A DNA stretch of 64,000 bases from Pseudomonas sp. Os17 (lineage in GTDB: Bacteria; Pseudomonadota; Gammaproteobacteria; Pseudomonadales; Pseudomonadaceae), in the NCBI RefSeq assembly GCF_001547895.1, contig NZ_AP014627.1, forward strand, positions 1,925,501-1,989,500, read 5' to 3'. The position numbers were made by a program, and so were the translations under genes. This document shows positions 1 through 9,383 of the stretch, piece by piece. The notes beneath the pieces were generated by a model. That model ran no database searches and was not told the origin of the DNA. It saw only the letters and a list, made by a program, of their open reading frames with translations. Position 1 is the first letter of the stretch. Each line of letters starts with the position of its first letter.

Positions 1-1870
1 GATCCGCACGCTTGAACGGCTTGGCCAGGTAGTCGTTCATGCCCGCTGCCAGGCAGGCTTCGCGGTCGCCCTGCAAGGCGTTGGCGGTCAGAGCGATGAT
101 CGGCAGATCGGCGCAGCCGGGCAATTGGCGGATCTGCCGGGTGGCTTCATAACCATCGACCAGCGGCAGTCGGCAATCCATCAGAATCGCCTCGAAAATC
201 AGGCTCTCGGCGCTGCGCACCGCCTGGGCCCCGTCGGTGACGATGCTCACGGTGAAGCCCAGGCTGCGCAGCATGGCCTGGATCACGGTCTGGTTCACCG
301 GGTTGTCTTCCACCAGCAGCACATTGCGGCCCTCGCCCTGGTGAGCGGCGGTGCTGACGCGTGGTGCCAGCACCGGCAGGCTTTGCTGGAACAGCGCCAG
401 GGGGATCTCCAGGGTGAACACCGAGCCACGGCCTTCCTCGCTCTGGGCCCGCAGGGTGCCGCCCATGCGTTCGGCCAGGGTGCGGGCAATGGGCAGGCCC
501 AGGCCGGTGCCGCCATACCGCCGGGAAATGCTGCTGTCGGCCTGCTGGAATGCATCGAACATCAGCTCCAGGCTGGCGGGGCTGATACCGATTCCGCTGT
601 CGCGCACCGCACAGGTGAACCACAGGAGCTCATGATCCAGGGCCTGCCACTGGGCCTCGATGATCACGCTGCCTTGTTCGGTGAACTTCAGGGCGTTGCC
701 GATCAGGTTGACCAGAATCTGCCGGATCCGCGTCGGGTCGCCCTTGACCTGCAGCGACTCCATGCCCGGTGGCAGGCGCAGTTGCAGGTCCAGGCCGCGC
801 TGCAGGGCGCTGTGCTGGAAGGCCTGGGCCGAGCTGCCGATCAGTTCGGCGAGGTTGAACGGGATGTGTTCCAGCTCCAGGGCCGAGCGTTCGATGCGCG
901 AGAAATCGAGGATGTCGTTGATCACCTTCAGCAGGTGTTCGGTGGACTCCGAAGCCAGCGCCGCGTATTCGCTCTGCTCCTGGGTCATCTCGGTGGTTTC
1001 CAGGAGCTGCAGCATGCCCAGCACGCCGTTCATCGGGGTGCGCAGTTCGTGGCTCATCATCGCCAGGAAATCCGATTTCGCCTTGTTCGCCCGTTCCGCT
1101 TCCTCCCGGGTCTGGATCAGTTGCGACATGGCCTGTTGCTGCTCGCGGCTGGCCAGCTCCAGGCCGGCGGCGAGGTTGTTGATGTGGCGTGCCAGATTGC
1201 CCAGCTCGCCGTCGTCGACAATCGGCAGCGGCGCCTTGAAGTCGCCTTCCTGGATCGCCTTGACCGCGTTACCCATGGCGCTGATGGGTTGCGCCAGGCC
1301 GGCAGCCAGGCGCCGTGCGAGGAGGAAGGTGAAGAGCAGGGCGAACAGGGCGAGGATCGCGGCCTTGAGGAGAATTTCCTGCTGGCGCTGGCTGAAGGCG
1401 TCGTTGGACATGCCGACAATGACCCGTCCCAGATACCCGTCACCCTGGGGCCCGAGGCTGGTCGGGTCGTCTTCCAGGAAGTCGTTGTGCACCTGGATGC
1501 GCTGCAAGCGCACCGGCGCCTGGAACACCTTGATCTGTTGCGCCTGTTTATGAGTGGCAGACGGTTGCTCGACATACACCAGGATGTTGTTGGCGCTGTC
1601 CTGGACCTCCAGAAAGTGCACGTGGGGCGTGGCCAGGGTGGCCTGCAACAGGCTTTCCAGGCCTTCGTTGTTGCCGGAGATCACGCCGTACTCGGTGGCT
1701 GGCGCCAGCTGGTTGGCAATCAGTTGGCCGGTGTGGTTGAGCTCCTGGCGCAGGTCCTGAATGCGCACGAAGGTGAAGAAGCTGATCAGCAACAGGGTCA
1801 GGAGCAAGGCCGGGCCGAGGCTGATGAGCTGCGTGCGGGTGTGGATGTCCCATCGGCGACGCAATTTCAT
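1..1870 (-). CDS. Hybrid sensor histidine kinase/response regulator, 3' end cut by window edge
   Basis: About 623 codons are visible and the C terminus lies off the left edge. Reading the minus strand from ATG at 1870 gives a membrane segment at residues 17-37, a periplasmic loop, a second membrane segment near 165-185 and a HAMP-like linker. A HisKA domain follows with [12 protein letters not shown] (phospho-acceptor His274), then an HATPase with GGTGLGL near residue 450, then a receiver domain with [12 protein letters not shown] (Asp565) and the conserved Lys in YLAKPFK near the cut end. The start overlaps the stop of the binding-protein gene by ATGA, so the two are translationally coupled. 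It is an inner-membrane phosphorelay kinase. The ligand is unknown, but the gene order suggests it reads the binding protein upstream. A C-terminal Hpt domain may follow beyond the edge. Confidence 0.9.
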   Translation of the reverse strand, partial: MKLRRRWDIHTRTQLISLGPALLLTLLLISFFTFVRIQDLRQELNHTGQLIANQLAPATEYGVISGNNEGLESLLQATLATPHVHFLEVQDSANNILVYVEQPSATHKQAQQIKVFQAPVRLQRIQVHNDFLEDDPTSLGPQGDGYLGRVIVGMSNDAFSQRQQEILLKAAILALFALLFTFLLARRLAAGLAQPISAMGNAVKAIQEGDFKAPLPIVDDGELGNLARHINNLAAGLELASREQQQAMSQLIQTREEAERANKAKSDFLAMMSHELRTPMNGVLGMLQLLETTEMTQEQSEYAALASESTEHLLKVINDILDFSRIERSALELEHIPFNLAELIGSSAQAFQHSALQRGLDLQLRLPPGMESLQVKGDPTRIRQILVNLIGNALKFTEQGSVIIEAQWQALDHELLWFTCAVRDSGIGISPASLELMFDAFQQADSSISRRYGGTGLGLPIARTLAERMGGTLRAQSEEGRGSVFTLEIPLALFQQSLPVLAPRVSTAAHQGEGRNVLLVEDNPVNQTVIQAMLRSLGFTVSIVTDGAQAVRSAESLIFEAILMDCRLPLVDGYEATRQIRQLPGCADLPIIALTANALQGDREACLAAGMNDYLAKPFKRAD

Positions 1871-2796
1871 GGGCGTTGCTCTCCTTCACTCAGTTGGCGC
1901 GCGACGGCTTGCGGGTCGATTTCCTCGATGCCCAGTGAGCGTGCCACCTGTGGATTGCTCAGTACTTTGAAGGCCGCCGGGTACAGTGCCCGGGGCCAGC
2001 GATTCGGCGCCTGCTCAAGCAGGCTGTCCAGGGTCTGCAGCCAGTCCTGCTGGTCGCTGTAGGTGCTGGCCAGGCTGCCGGCCCTGACGAAGCCGGCATT
2101 GGGGCCGATCAGCGCCCGCTGTTGGGCGTAGCTGCTCAGGAGCAGGTTCTTCACGGTTTTCGGGTTGTACAGCTTGGGGTCATCCAGGCCCAGCAGCACG
2201 TCGCTGTTGCGCAGCAGGTTTTGCAATGGCCGGCTGTCGTGGGTGCTGTCCCAGGCTTCGGCGACGATTTCCAGGCCCAGGGATTGCGCGGCGCCGCGCA
2301 GCTCCTTGAGCAGGAACTGGCTGTCCTCGCTGTACAGCACGCCAACCCGGCGCACCTGGGGCAAGACCTGGCGGATCAGGTGCAACTGACGACTCGGCGG
2401 TGGATCGCTCCAGAGCAGGCTGAGCTCGGGGTGGTGCAGGCCTTGCAGGCGCTGTTCGGCTTGCAGGCGGCTGATGCGCAGGACCAGGGTGGCCGGGCCC
2501 TGGGGATCTTGCAGGCGCCAGTCGAGGCTTTGCGGATCCAGCAGAATCAGGCGCGTGGCGCTGGGCAACTGGCCCGGCGCCGGCAGTTGCTCCAGCGGTA
2601 CGAAGCGCACCTGGTCCTGGGGGCGTTGGGCGGCCAGCTCTGCGGTGAAGGTGCGTACCGCCGGGTTGTCCTCGCTGGCGGTCAGCAAGACGTCGGCGGC
2701 GCGCAGCGGTGCGCACAGCAGCAGACTCAGCAGGAACAGGCCCCAGCCGAGTCGGCGACGCAAGTCCAAGGCCCCCGAGGGCCGCTGCCGGGCCAC
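1867..2796 (-). CDS. Periplasmic substrate-binding protein (ABC_sub_bind type), probable sensor partner
   Basis: 309 aa. A basic N terminus is followed by a Leu-rich hydrophobic core ending in LRAADV, a typical signal peptide, so the product should be periplasmic. The body ([37 protein letters not shown]) resembles two-lobed ABC-type binding proteins of the DUF534/ABC_sub_bind group. GTG at 2796 is chosen because GGAG precedes it by seven bases; these bases overlap the end of the receptor gene, whose stop lies just upstream. No ABC permease or ATPase lies nearby. Instead the gene sits between a TonB-dependent receptor and a hybrid kinase and overlaps the kinase by 4 nt. I infer that it delivers a bound ligand to the kinase rather than to a transporter. 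The family call is moderately secure; the ligand is unknown. Confidence 0.82.
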   Translation of the reverse strand: MARQRPSGALDLRRRLGWGLFLLSLLLCAPLRAADVLLTASEDNPAVRTFTAELAAQRPQDQVRFVPLEQLPAPGQLPSATRLILLDPQSLDWRLQDPQGPATLVLRISRLQAEQRLQGLHHPELSLLWSDPPPSRQLHLIRQVLPQVRRVGVLYSEDSQFLLKELRGAAQSLGLEIVAEAWDSTHDSRPLQNLLRNSDVLLGLDDPKLYNPKTVKNLLLSSYAQQRALIGPNAGFVRAGSLASTYSDQQDWLQTLDSLLEQAPNRWPRALYPAAFKVLSNPQVARSLGIEEIDPQAVARQLSEGEQRP

Positions 2797-2797
2797 G

Positions 2798-4921
2798 CTA
2801 GAACTCCAGCTCGGCGCTGAAATAGACCAGGTGCCGCGAGTCGTAGCGGTTGTCGGCGAAGGTGCTGGGCTGGTGGTCGAGTCGTTGTTGCAGTGTGCCC
2901 GCCAGTTCCAGGTTGGCCTTGCCCAGGGCCAGGCGCTTGGCGATGCGCGTGTCGACGCGTTCGAAGCGGTAGCCGTTGAGGGCGCTGTCAGCGTAATAGA
3001 ACAACGCGCTGGACCAGCCCCGGCCCCAATTGCGCAGCCAGCCGGCGGAGCCGCTGTTGCTGGCGGTCAGGCGCTGGTCCAGGGGGTTGCTGGCTTGGGC
3101 GTGGACATAGGCGTAGGTCAGGCGCAGGCGGTCGGCGTGGCTCAATTGCCAGTCCAGCTGGCTTTCGGTGCCGGAGAAGCGTGAGGAATTGCTGTTGCTG
3201 GCGATGTATTGGTTGTTGCGCAGCGGCTCGCTGATCATGCCGCTGATTTCGTCGTAGAACAGCTTGATGTCGAGGTTCAGGGCCTGGTCGACGAAGTAGC
3301 CGTTGTAGCCCAGCTCGCGGGAGCGCATGTGTTCCTGATCGAGGTTGCCCGGGCCCCGGGTCTTGACGAAGTACTGGGCGCTGCTCTGGCCGTAGACCGG
3401 GCTGCTCAGGCCGGTGACCCGGTAGCTCCAGTTGACGTTGTTCTCGAACATGTCCGGGGAGCGGATGGCTTCCGAATACACCGCCCGCAGCCCGTGGCGC
3501 GGGTTGATCAGGTAGTTGACGGCGATCCGTGGCGTCAGCGAGTTGCCGGTCAGCTGGGTGTCTTCGTACATAGCCCCGCCCTGGATCAGCCAGTGTTCGC
3601 TGGCTCGCCACTCCAGCTGGCCGAACAGGCGCCAGGTGGTGTCGTCGAGGGTGCCGTTGAAATAGGTTTCGGAGTCGGCCCGGTCGTAACGATAGTTCAT
3701 GCCGCTGACCAGTCGCAGGTTATCGCTGAGGCTCAGGGTGTCCTGCAGTTCAAGGTCGTAACGGGTTTCGCGGGTGCTCTGGTCGATGTTGCCGCAGACG
3801 GTATTCTTGCCTCCGCCGTTTTTCCATTGATCGATGACTTGGTTGGCCAACGCCTGTTCCGTCGTGGTTCCGCTAGGCGCCCCACTCAAGTAATCGGGCA
3901 TGTGGCGCGCCAGGCGCTCGGCGTAATTCGGGTTGATTTGCCACAGGCGCGTCAGTTCGGGGCTGAAGGAAATGGCTGCGTCACAGGCGCGCCAGGTTTG
4001 CTGGCGATCCCAGTGCTGGGCCGAGCCCTGGATATAAAGGCTGTGCTGCGCATTGAGCTCCAGGTTCCAGCGCAGTGACCCGGCGTAGTCCTTGGCGATC
4101 ACATCGGAGTCTTTGCCCTGCTGGGATACGCCGTAGAACACCGGTTTATAGGTATAAGGCCGCTGGTTGGTGCCTTCCTTGGCATTCAATTGCCAATCGA
4201 TGCTCTGCTGCTCGTCGAGCATCTGGCTCACCGACAGGCTGAAGCGGTTCAAGCGCTTGCTGTCGCGGTAGTCGGCGCCCAGGCGATTGTGGTCGAAGCC
4301 GTCATCTTCCTGTCCGGACAACGACAGGCGCAGGTCGCCGGTTTCCCAGCCCGTACCCTGGCTGGCGTACCAGTCGCTGATGCCGCGCTGGCCCCGGGTC
4401 ACCTTGAACCGGGTGCCGTGGCTGTTGGCCGGTGCGCGGGTAATGATGTTGACCACCGCCATCAGCGCATTGGCGCCGTAGCTGACGGTGTTGGGGCCGC
4501 GAAACACCTCGATGCGTTCGATGTCTTCCATGGCCACCGGAATGTCGCTCCAGTCCACCGTGGCCAGGCCCGCGCGGTACACCGAGCGCCCGTCGATCAG
4601 CACCTGCATGCGCCGCGCTTCGCTGGCGTTGGTGCCGTGGTAGTTGACCGTGGCCTGGTTGCCGCTGATGGCCCCGACCATCATCCCGGGCACCAGGCGC
4701 AGCAGCTCGCTGACGTCCCGGGCGCCGCTGGCCCTGATCAGTTCGTTGTCGAGCACGGTCATGCTGCCCGGCACGGCGGCGGGGGATTGTTTCAGGCGTG
4801 TGGCGGTCAACACCTCGGGCAGTGCGCTGCCGTCGAGAAACAGATCGTCGGCCAGCACCGGGTGGCCGAAGAGCATGCCCAGCAGCAGCGACAGACGAAG
4901 AGGTGAGGGACCAACGGACAC
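2798..4921 (-). CDS. TonB-dependent outer-membrane receptor
   Basis: 707 aa, usual for the family. The N terminus is a signal peptide ending near GHPVLADD. A TonB-box-like EVLTATR follows, then a plug domain with SELLRLVPGM, VLIDGRSVY and IERIEVFRGPNTVSYG near residues 35-175, then a 22-strand-type barrel that ends in an aromatic C terminus (FSAELEF). It should import a scarce ligand across the outer membrane using TonB-ExbB-ExbD energy. The start is GTG at 4921; an AAGG upstream is the only ribosome-site candidate. The stop is two bases from the start of the binding protein, so receptor, binding protein and kinase form one operon. The plug is closer to vitamin- or colicin-type receptors than to FpvA-like receptors with a signalling extension, since no extra N-terminal signalling domain is present. 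Confidence 0.93.
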   Translation of the reverse strand: MSVGPSPLRLSLLLGMLFGHPVLADDLFLDGSALPEVLTATRLKQSPAAVPGSMTVLDNELIRASGARDVSELLRLVPGMMVGAISGNQATVNYHGTNASEARRMQVLIDGRSVYRAGLATVDWSDIPVAMEDIERIEVFRGPNTVSYGANALMAVVNIITRAPANSHGTRFKVTRGQRGISDWYASQGTGWETGDLRLSLSGQEDDGFDHNRLGADYRDSKRLNRFSLSVSQMLDEQQSIDWQLNAKEGTNQRPYTYKPVFYGVSQQGKDSDVIAKDYAGSLRWNLELNAQHSLYIQGSAQHWDRQQTWRACDAAISFSPELTRLWQINPNYAERLARHMPDYLSGAPSGTTTEQALANQVIDQWKNGGGKNTVCGNIDQSTRETRYDLELQDTLSLSDNLRLVSGMNYRYDRADSETYFNGTLDDTTWRLFGQLEWRASEHWLIQGGAMYEDTQLTGNSLTPRIAVNYLINPRHGLRAVYSEAIRSPDMFENNVNWSYRVTGLSSPVYGQSSAQYFVKTRGPGNLDQEHMRSRELGYNGYFVDQALNLDIKLFYDEISGMISEPLRNNQYIASNSNSSRFSGTESQLDWQLSHADRLRLTYAYVHAQASNPLDQRLTASNSGSAGWLRNWGRGWSSALFYYADSALNGYRFERVDTRIAKRLALGKANLELAGTLQQRLDHQPSTFADNRYDSRHLVYFSAELEF

Positions 4922-5073
4922 GGCACAGCCTTGAATCTTGAAAGATGGCGCGCATGTTAACCGAGATAGTCGAGTTTTCCAGTCGATAAGCCCGACATTC
5001 CCCGAATGACAGCGCGTGTTCCCGACAGGTTGCCTGAATGGCCGGTGGGGCTGGTGGTGGGAAAAGCGCCCCG

Positions 5074-5079
5074 TATAAT
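5074..5079 (+). promoter_or_regulatory. Candidate -10 box of gpsA
   Basis: A perfect TATAAT lies 37 bp before the gpsA ATG and is followed by a GC-rich stretch. There is no good -35 hexamer at the expected spacing, so this is only a -10 match in the 195-bp divergent gap between the TonB receptor and gpsA. Confidence 0.45.
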
Positions 5080-5116
5080 GCCGCCATCGCCACTGCTATG
5101 GATAAACGGATTGCAT

Positions 5117-6142
5117 ATGACACAACAGCGCCCTATTGCGGTCCTGGGAGGCGGAAGTTTTGGTACCGCCGTGGCCAATCTGCTGGCCGAAAACGGTCAC
5201 CCGGTGCGGCAATGGATGCGTGATCCCGAGCAGGCCGAGGCCATTCGGGTCAATCGCGAGAATCCGCGCTATCTCAAAGGCATCAAGATTCATCCGGCGG
5301 TGGAGCCGGTCACCGACCTGCTGGCCACCCTGAATGACTGTGACCTGTGCTTCGTCGCCTTGCCTTCCAGCGCCCTGCGCTCGGTACTGGCGCCCCACGC
5401 GCAGTTGCTGAGCGGCAAGCTGCTGGTCAGCCTGACTAAGGGCATCGAGGCCCAGACCTTCAAGCTGATGAGCGAGATCCTTGAGGACATAGCCCCGGCG
5501 GCGCGCATTGGCGTGTTGTCGGGTCCCAACCTGGCCCGGGAAGTGGCCGAGCATGCTCTGACCGCCACCGTGGTCGCCAGTGAAGATGAAGAGCTGTGCC
5601 AGCGGGTCCAGGCGGCATTGCACGGGCGGACCTTCCGCGTCTACGCCAGTGCCGACCGCTTTGGCGTCGAGCTGGGCGGGGCGTTGAAGAACGTCTACGC
5701 GATCATCGCCGGCATGGCGGTGGCCCTGGGCATGGGGGAAAACACCAAGAGCATGCTGATCACCCGTGCCTTGGCGGAGATGACCCGTTTTGCCGTCAGC
5801 CAGGGCGCCAATCCCATGACCTTCCTCGGCCTGGCCGGAGTCGGCGACCTGATCGTCACCTGTTCCTCGCCCAAGAGCCGCAACTACCAGGTGGGCTTTG
5901 CCCTGGGGCAGGGCCTGAGTCTGGAGGACGCGGTGACCCGCCTGGGCGAAGTGGCGGAGGGCGTCAACACCCTCAAGGTGCTCAAGGCCAAGGCCCAGGA
6001 ACTGGGCGTCTACATGCCGCTGGTCGCCGGCCTGCATGCGATTCTGTTCGAAGGGCGGACGCTGAATCAGGTGATCGAGCTGCTGATGCGTGGCGAGCCG
6101 AAAACCGACGTCGACTTTATCTCCACCAGCGGATTCAACTGA
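5117..6142 (+). CDS. gpsA: Glycerol-3-phosphate dehydrogenase [NAD(P)+]
   Basis: 341 aa from ATG 5117. It reduces dihydroxyacetone phosphate to sn-glycerol 3-phosphate for phospholipid synthesis in the cytosol. The N-terminal Rossmann motif [12 protein letters not shown], the SLTKGIE segment, the [12 protein letters not shown] helix with the catalytic Lys, and the C-terminal GVGDLIVTC all fit GpsA, and the length is normal. The reading frame is open upstream to 5006, but ATG 5117 matches the usual family start MTQQRPIAV and lies behind a -10 box at 5074. It is followed after 18 bp by a small membrane protein gene and then sixA, probably in one operon. Confidence 0.98.
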   Translation: MTQQRPIAVLGGGSFGTAVANLLAENGHPVRQWMRDPEQAEAIRVNRENPRYLKGIKIHPAVEPVTDLLATLNDCDLCFVALPSSALRSVLAPHAQLLSGKLLVSLTKGIEAQTFKLMSEILEDIAPAARIGVLSGPNLAREVAEHALTATVVASEDEELCQRVQAALHGRTFRVYASADRFGVELGGALKNVYAIIAGMAVALGMGENTKSMLITRALAEMTRFAVSQGANPMTFLGLAGVGDLIVTCSSPKSRNYQVGFALGQGLSLEDAVTRLGEVAEGVNTLKVLKAKAQELGVYMPLVAGLHAILFEGRTLNQVIELLMRGEPKTDVDFISTSGFN

Positions 6143-6160
6143 GTAGCACAGGAGCCAGAC

Positions 6161-6508
6161 ATGAACGATACGAATTCCGAAGCCAAATACGAATCCATCC
6201 TCCTGCGCGTGCTGTGGATGCTGGTGTTCGTGATGGTGTGGCAGGTGGCGCAGTTTCTTCTGGGCGCCCTGGTCCTGGTGCAACTGATCTATCGCCTGAT
6301 CTACGGCGCGCCGAATGCCGGGCTGATGAACTTTGGCGACAGCCTGAGCCAGTTCCTGGCGCAGATTGGCCGGTTCGGCAGCTTCCACACCGAGCAGAAA
6401 CCCTGGCCGTTCGCCGATTGGCCGACCCCGCGGGCCCCTGAAGGGGAGGCCCCCCACAGTGTGCCGCCGGCGCCCCACCCGGTGCGTGACGAGGAGCCCA
6501 AGCTGTGA
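6161..6508 (+). CDS. DUF4389 domain-containing small membrane protein
   Basis: 115 aa. The central part (LWMLVFVMVWQVAQFLLGAL, then VLVQLIYRLIYG) makes one or two membrane helices. The tail is Pro-rich and probably disordered. This matches the DUF4389 family usually found downstream of gpsA in Pseudomonas. Its function is unknown. The start ATG at 6161 has AGGAG about seven bases upstream (CACAGGAGCCAGAC). It overlaps the following sixA by GTGA. Confidence 0.85.
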   Translation: MNDTNSEAKYESILLRVLWMLVFVMVWQVAQFLLGALVLVQLIYRLIYGAPNAGLMNFGDSLSQFLAQIGRFGSFHTEQKPWPFADWPTPRAPEGEAPHSVPPAPHPVRDEEPKL

Positions 6509-6954
6509 AGTTGTGGGTACTGCGTCACGGCCAGGCCGAATCCCATGCGGCCAGCGATGACCAGCGCAACCTTACGGCCCACGGCCGCCAGGAAGTGCTG
6601 GGCAGCGCCGCGCAGCTGATTGGCCAGCCCATCAGTGCGATCATCGCCAGCCCCTATGTGCGGGCCCAGCAAACGGCGCAACTGGTGCGTCAGGCCCTGG
6701 GCTTCGAGGGCGAGATCCTCACCGTGCCCTGGTTGACCCCGGAGGCCAACCCATTGCAGGTGCTGGAGCATCTGGACAGTGCGGACAACCTGCTGCTGGT
6801 CAGCCACCAACCCTTGGTCGGCAACCTGATCGGCCTGTTGCAGCACGGTCATCTGCGTGATCCCCAGCCCATGAATACCGCCAGCCTGGCGGAGCTGGAA
6901 GGCGACTGGCCGCTGGCGGGGCTGATGACCCTCAATAGCGTCAAGCACCCCTAG
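6505..6954 (+). CDS. sixA: Phosphohistidine phosphatase SixA
   Basis: 149 aa. This is a small histidine phosphatase of the phosphoglycerate-mutase superfamily, with the catalytic RHG triplet right at the N terminus (LWVLRHGQAES) and a second catalytic His in LLVSHQPLVGNL. In E. coli SixA dephosphorylates phosphohistidine on PTS-type or ArcB Hpt proteins; the target here is inferred only from the family. The start is GTG at 6505, overlapping the stop of the DUF4389 gene by four bases, so it is translationally coupled. An inverted repeat GGCGGCCAG/CTGGCCGCC at 6963-6987 follows but has no T-run. Confidence 0.93.
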   Translation: MKLWVLRHGQAESHAASDDQRNLTAHGRQEVLGSAAQLIGQPISAIIASPYVRAQQTAQLVRQALGFEGEILTVPWLTPEANPLQVLEHLDSADNLLLVSHQPLVGNLIGLLQHGHLRDPQPMNTASLAELEGDWPLAGLMTLNSVKHP

Positions 6955-7126
6955 AGCGCCTCGGCGGCCAGACGGTTCCTGGCCGCCGCCGGTCCGTCGG
7001 GGTGACCGACACCCGGTTGTGCGGCGCTACATTTCTTAACTTGCAGCCCTCCTTTGTGCGTGGAATAGTCGACCGAGCAAGTGCTTGGTTGGTGTCGCGA
7101 ACAGAATAAAAACAAAGGAGCGAGTC

Positions 7127-8794
7127 ATGGCTGCTGCTTTTCGTTTGCCGCTGCAAGTGTTCTACGAGCGCGAGGCTCGTCATCCCCAGCAATGTTTTCT
7201 GGTTCAGCCCAGCGCCGGAGGTCAGGTGCAGGAGCTGAGCTGGTTCGAGGTCGGCCAGCAGGCCCGTCGCGCCGCCCAATGGCTGCGGGAGCGCCAGTTG
7301 CCCCCCGGCAGTCATATCGCAATCATTGGCAAGAATTCCGCGCACTGGATCATCAGCGACCTGGCGATCTGGATGGCCGGGCATGTGTCGGTGCCGCTGT
7401 ATCCCAACCTCACCGCCGATTCGGTGGCCCAGGTACTGGAGCATTCAGAGTCGGCCCTGGTGTTCATCGGCAAGCTCGATGACTGGCCGGGCATGGCCCC
7501 GGGGATCAGGCCCGGTCTGCCCACTGTGCGCCTGCCGCTGGCCCCTGAAGGCACTTTCGACTGCACCTGGGACGATCTGCAAGGCTGTCAGCCGTTGGCT
7601 GACAATCCAAGTCCACCGGCCGAGCAACTAGCCACCATCATCTACACCTCCGGTACCACGGGCCTGCCCAAGGGGGTGATGCACAGCTTCGGCAATCTGG
7701 GTTTTGCCGCCACTCACGGGACACAACTCTTCGGCCTGGGCCCGGGGGATCGACTGCTGTCCTATCTGCCGCTGTGTCATGTGGCCGAGCGCATGTTTGT
7801 CGAGATGGCGGCGATCTATACCGGGCAGACCGTGTTCTTCGCCGAGAGCCTCGATACCTTCCTGGCGGACCTGCGGCGGGCCCGGCCCACAGCCCTGTTC
7901 GGCGTGCCGCGAATCTGGACCAAGTTCCAGATGGGGGTCTACAGCAAGGTGCCGGCCAGGCGCCTGGACGTTCTCTTGAGCCTGCCGTTGATCGGCAAGC
8001 GCGTCGGTCACAAGGTGCTGGCCGGGCTTGGGCTGGACGCCTTGCGGGTGGCCTTGTCCGGGGCGGCGCCGGTGCCCCAGGCACTGTTGCACTGGTATCG
8101 GCGGTTGGGCCTGGACGTACTGGAGGTCTATGGCATGACCGAGAGTTGCGGTTATTCCCATATCGGCCGTTCCGGGGAGCAGGTGCCGGGCTGGATCGGT
8201 CGGCCCTGTCCCGGGGTTGAAGTGCGTATCGATGACGCGGGCGAGGTCCAGGTGCGCAGCGGGGCCACCATGCAGGGCTATTACAAGGACCCGCAGAAGA
8301 CCGCCGAAACCATCACCGAGGACGGTTTTCTGCGCACCGGCGACAAGGGCGAACAGGACGCAGCCGGCAATCTGCGCCTGACCGGTCGGCTCAAGGAAAT
8401 CTTCAAGACCAGCAAGGGCAAGTACGTGGCCCCGGCACCCATCGAGAATCGCCTGGCCGTGCATGCCCATATCGAGCAGGTGTGCGTGGTGGGGGACGGT
8501 CTGAGCGCTCCTCTGGGGTTGTGCGTGCTTTCGGCGGCGGGCTTGCAGGCCGCGGCAGGCAGCGCCCGGGAAGGGCTGCACAGCAGCCTGGAAAACCTGC
8601 TGGCCCAGGTCAATGGCGGCCTGGACAAGCATGAACGGCTGCATCGGCTGGTGGTGGTCAAGGACAACTGGGCCGTGGAGAACGGCTTTCTGACCCCGAC
8701 CCTGAAGATCAAGCGCAATGTGATCGAGGCCACCTATGGCGGCAGTTTTCAACGCTGGAGCGAGCGCAGCGAAGCCGTGCTGTGGCAGGATTGA
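7127..8794 (+). CDS. AMP-binding acyl-CoA synthetase (long-chain fatty-acid-CoA ligase type)
   Basis: 555 aa from ATG 7127, which has AAAGGAG six bases upstream; the frame is open further upstream to 7085 without a ribosome site. Adenylating-enzyme motifs are in order: P-loop-like IIYTSGTTGLPKGVMH near residue 180, a YGMTE motif near 343, and a TGD/GRLKEIFKTSKGKY hinge near 415-435. The hinge sequence is typical of long-chain acyl-CoA synthetases. It should activate a fatty or related carboxylic acid to its CoA ester at the inner face of the membrane. The adjacent thioesterase and two hydrolases suggest a coordinated acyl-CoA pathway. The chain-length specificity cannot be read from the sequence. 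Confidence 0.9.
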   Translation: MAAAFRLPLQVFYEREARHPQQCFLVQPSAGGQVQELSWFEVGQQARRAAQWLRERQLPPGSHIAIIGKNSAHWIISDLAIWMAGHVSVPLYPNLTADSVAQVLEHSESALVFIGKLDDWPGMAPGIRPGLPTVRLPLAPEGTFDCTWDDLQGCQPLADNPSPPAEQLATIIYTSGTTGLPKGVMHSFGNLGFAATHGTQLFGLGPGDRLLSYLPLCHVAERMFVEMAAIYTGQTVFFAESLDTFLADLRRARPTALFGVPRIWTKFQMGVYSKVPARRLDVLLSLPLIGKRVGHKVLAGLGLDALRVALSGAAPVPQALLHWYRRLGLDVLEVYGMTESCGYSHIGRSGEQVPGWIGRPCPGVEVRIDDAGEVQVRSGATMQGYYKDPQKTAETITEDGFLRTGDKGEQDAAGNLRLTGRLKEIFKTSKGKYVAPAPIENRLAVHAHIEQVCVVGDGLSAPLGLCVLSAAGLQAAAGSAREGLHSSLENLLAQVNGGLDKHERLHRLVVVKDNWAVENGFLTPTLKIKRNVIEATYGGSFQRWSERSEAVLWQD

Positions 8795-8825
8795 TCGACA
8801 ATAACCACCCAGAAGGGAAGCAGCG

Positions 8826-9269
8826 ATGAGCCTATGGCGTACCACTCCGAACATCGAGCAACTGAACGCGGCACAGAAGAACACCATCGGCGAAGTGCTG
8901 GATATTCGCTTCGAGTCGTTTGATGAGGAATCGCTGAGCGCAAGCATGGTCATCGACCATCGCACCCACCAGCCCTACGGGTTGCTGCATGGCGGGGCTT
9001 CGGTGGTGCTGGCGGAAACCGTCGGCTCCATGGCCAGCTACCTGTGTATCGATGCCAGCAAGTTCTATTGCGTGGGCCTGGAGATCAACGCCAATCACCT
9101 GCGCGGCTTGCGCAGCGGCCGGGTGACGGCGGTGGCCCGGGCCATTCATATCGGGCGCACCACCCATGTCTGGGATATCCGCCTGAGCAGCGATGAAGGC
9201 AAGGCCAGCTGTATTTCGCGCCTGACCATGGCCGTGGTGCCTCTGGGGCAAACGCCGCCGGCGCAATGA
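8826..9269 (+). CDS. Hot-dog fold thioesterase (PaaI/EntH-like)
   Basis: 147 aa. The motif HQPYGLLHGGASVVLAETVG is the hot-dog helix with the catalytic acidic residue (Glu in AETVG), and HLRGLRSGRVTA forms the following strands. The family hydrolyses acyl- or aroyl-CoA thioesters in the cytosol. The gene starts 31 bp after the acyl-CoA ligase and has AGAAGGGAAG in front of its ATG, so it is probably co-transcribed. The pair could recycle wrongly charged or aberrant acyl-CoAs. Substrate unknown. Confidence 0.9.
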   Translation: MSLWRTTPNIEQLNAAQKNTIGEVLDIRFESFDEESLSASMVIDHRTHQPYGLLHGGASVVLAETVGSMASYLCIDASKFYCVGLEINANHLRGLRSGRVTAVARAIHIGRTTHVWDIRLSSDEGKASCISRLTMAVVPLGQTPPAQ

Positions 9270-9383
9270 GTGAGCGCGCCATAGGCTGAGCCTGGGTGTC
9301 AGTATTCCTGTCCGTTACGGTCATTGCCCTGGTGCAAGGGCCTGCGGACAATCGGTGTTGGTTTGGTGGATGGATAGGTCGGT

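Noticed and set aside
125..2062. A 645-codon open frame on the plus strand opposite the hybrid kinase
   Set aside because: It is antisense to clear HisKA, HATPase and receiver motifs and has only low-complexity Gln/Ala/Gly content, as expected from high GC.
6963..6987. Inverted repeat after sixA as a terminator
   Set aside because: The stem is perfect but there is no T-run, and read-through to the acyl-CoA ligase operon cannot be excluded.
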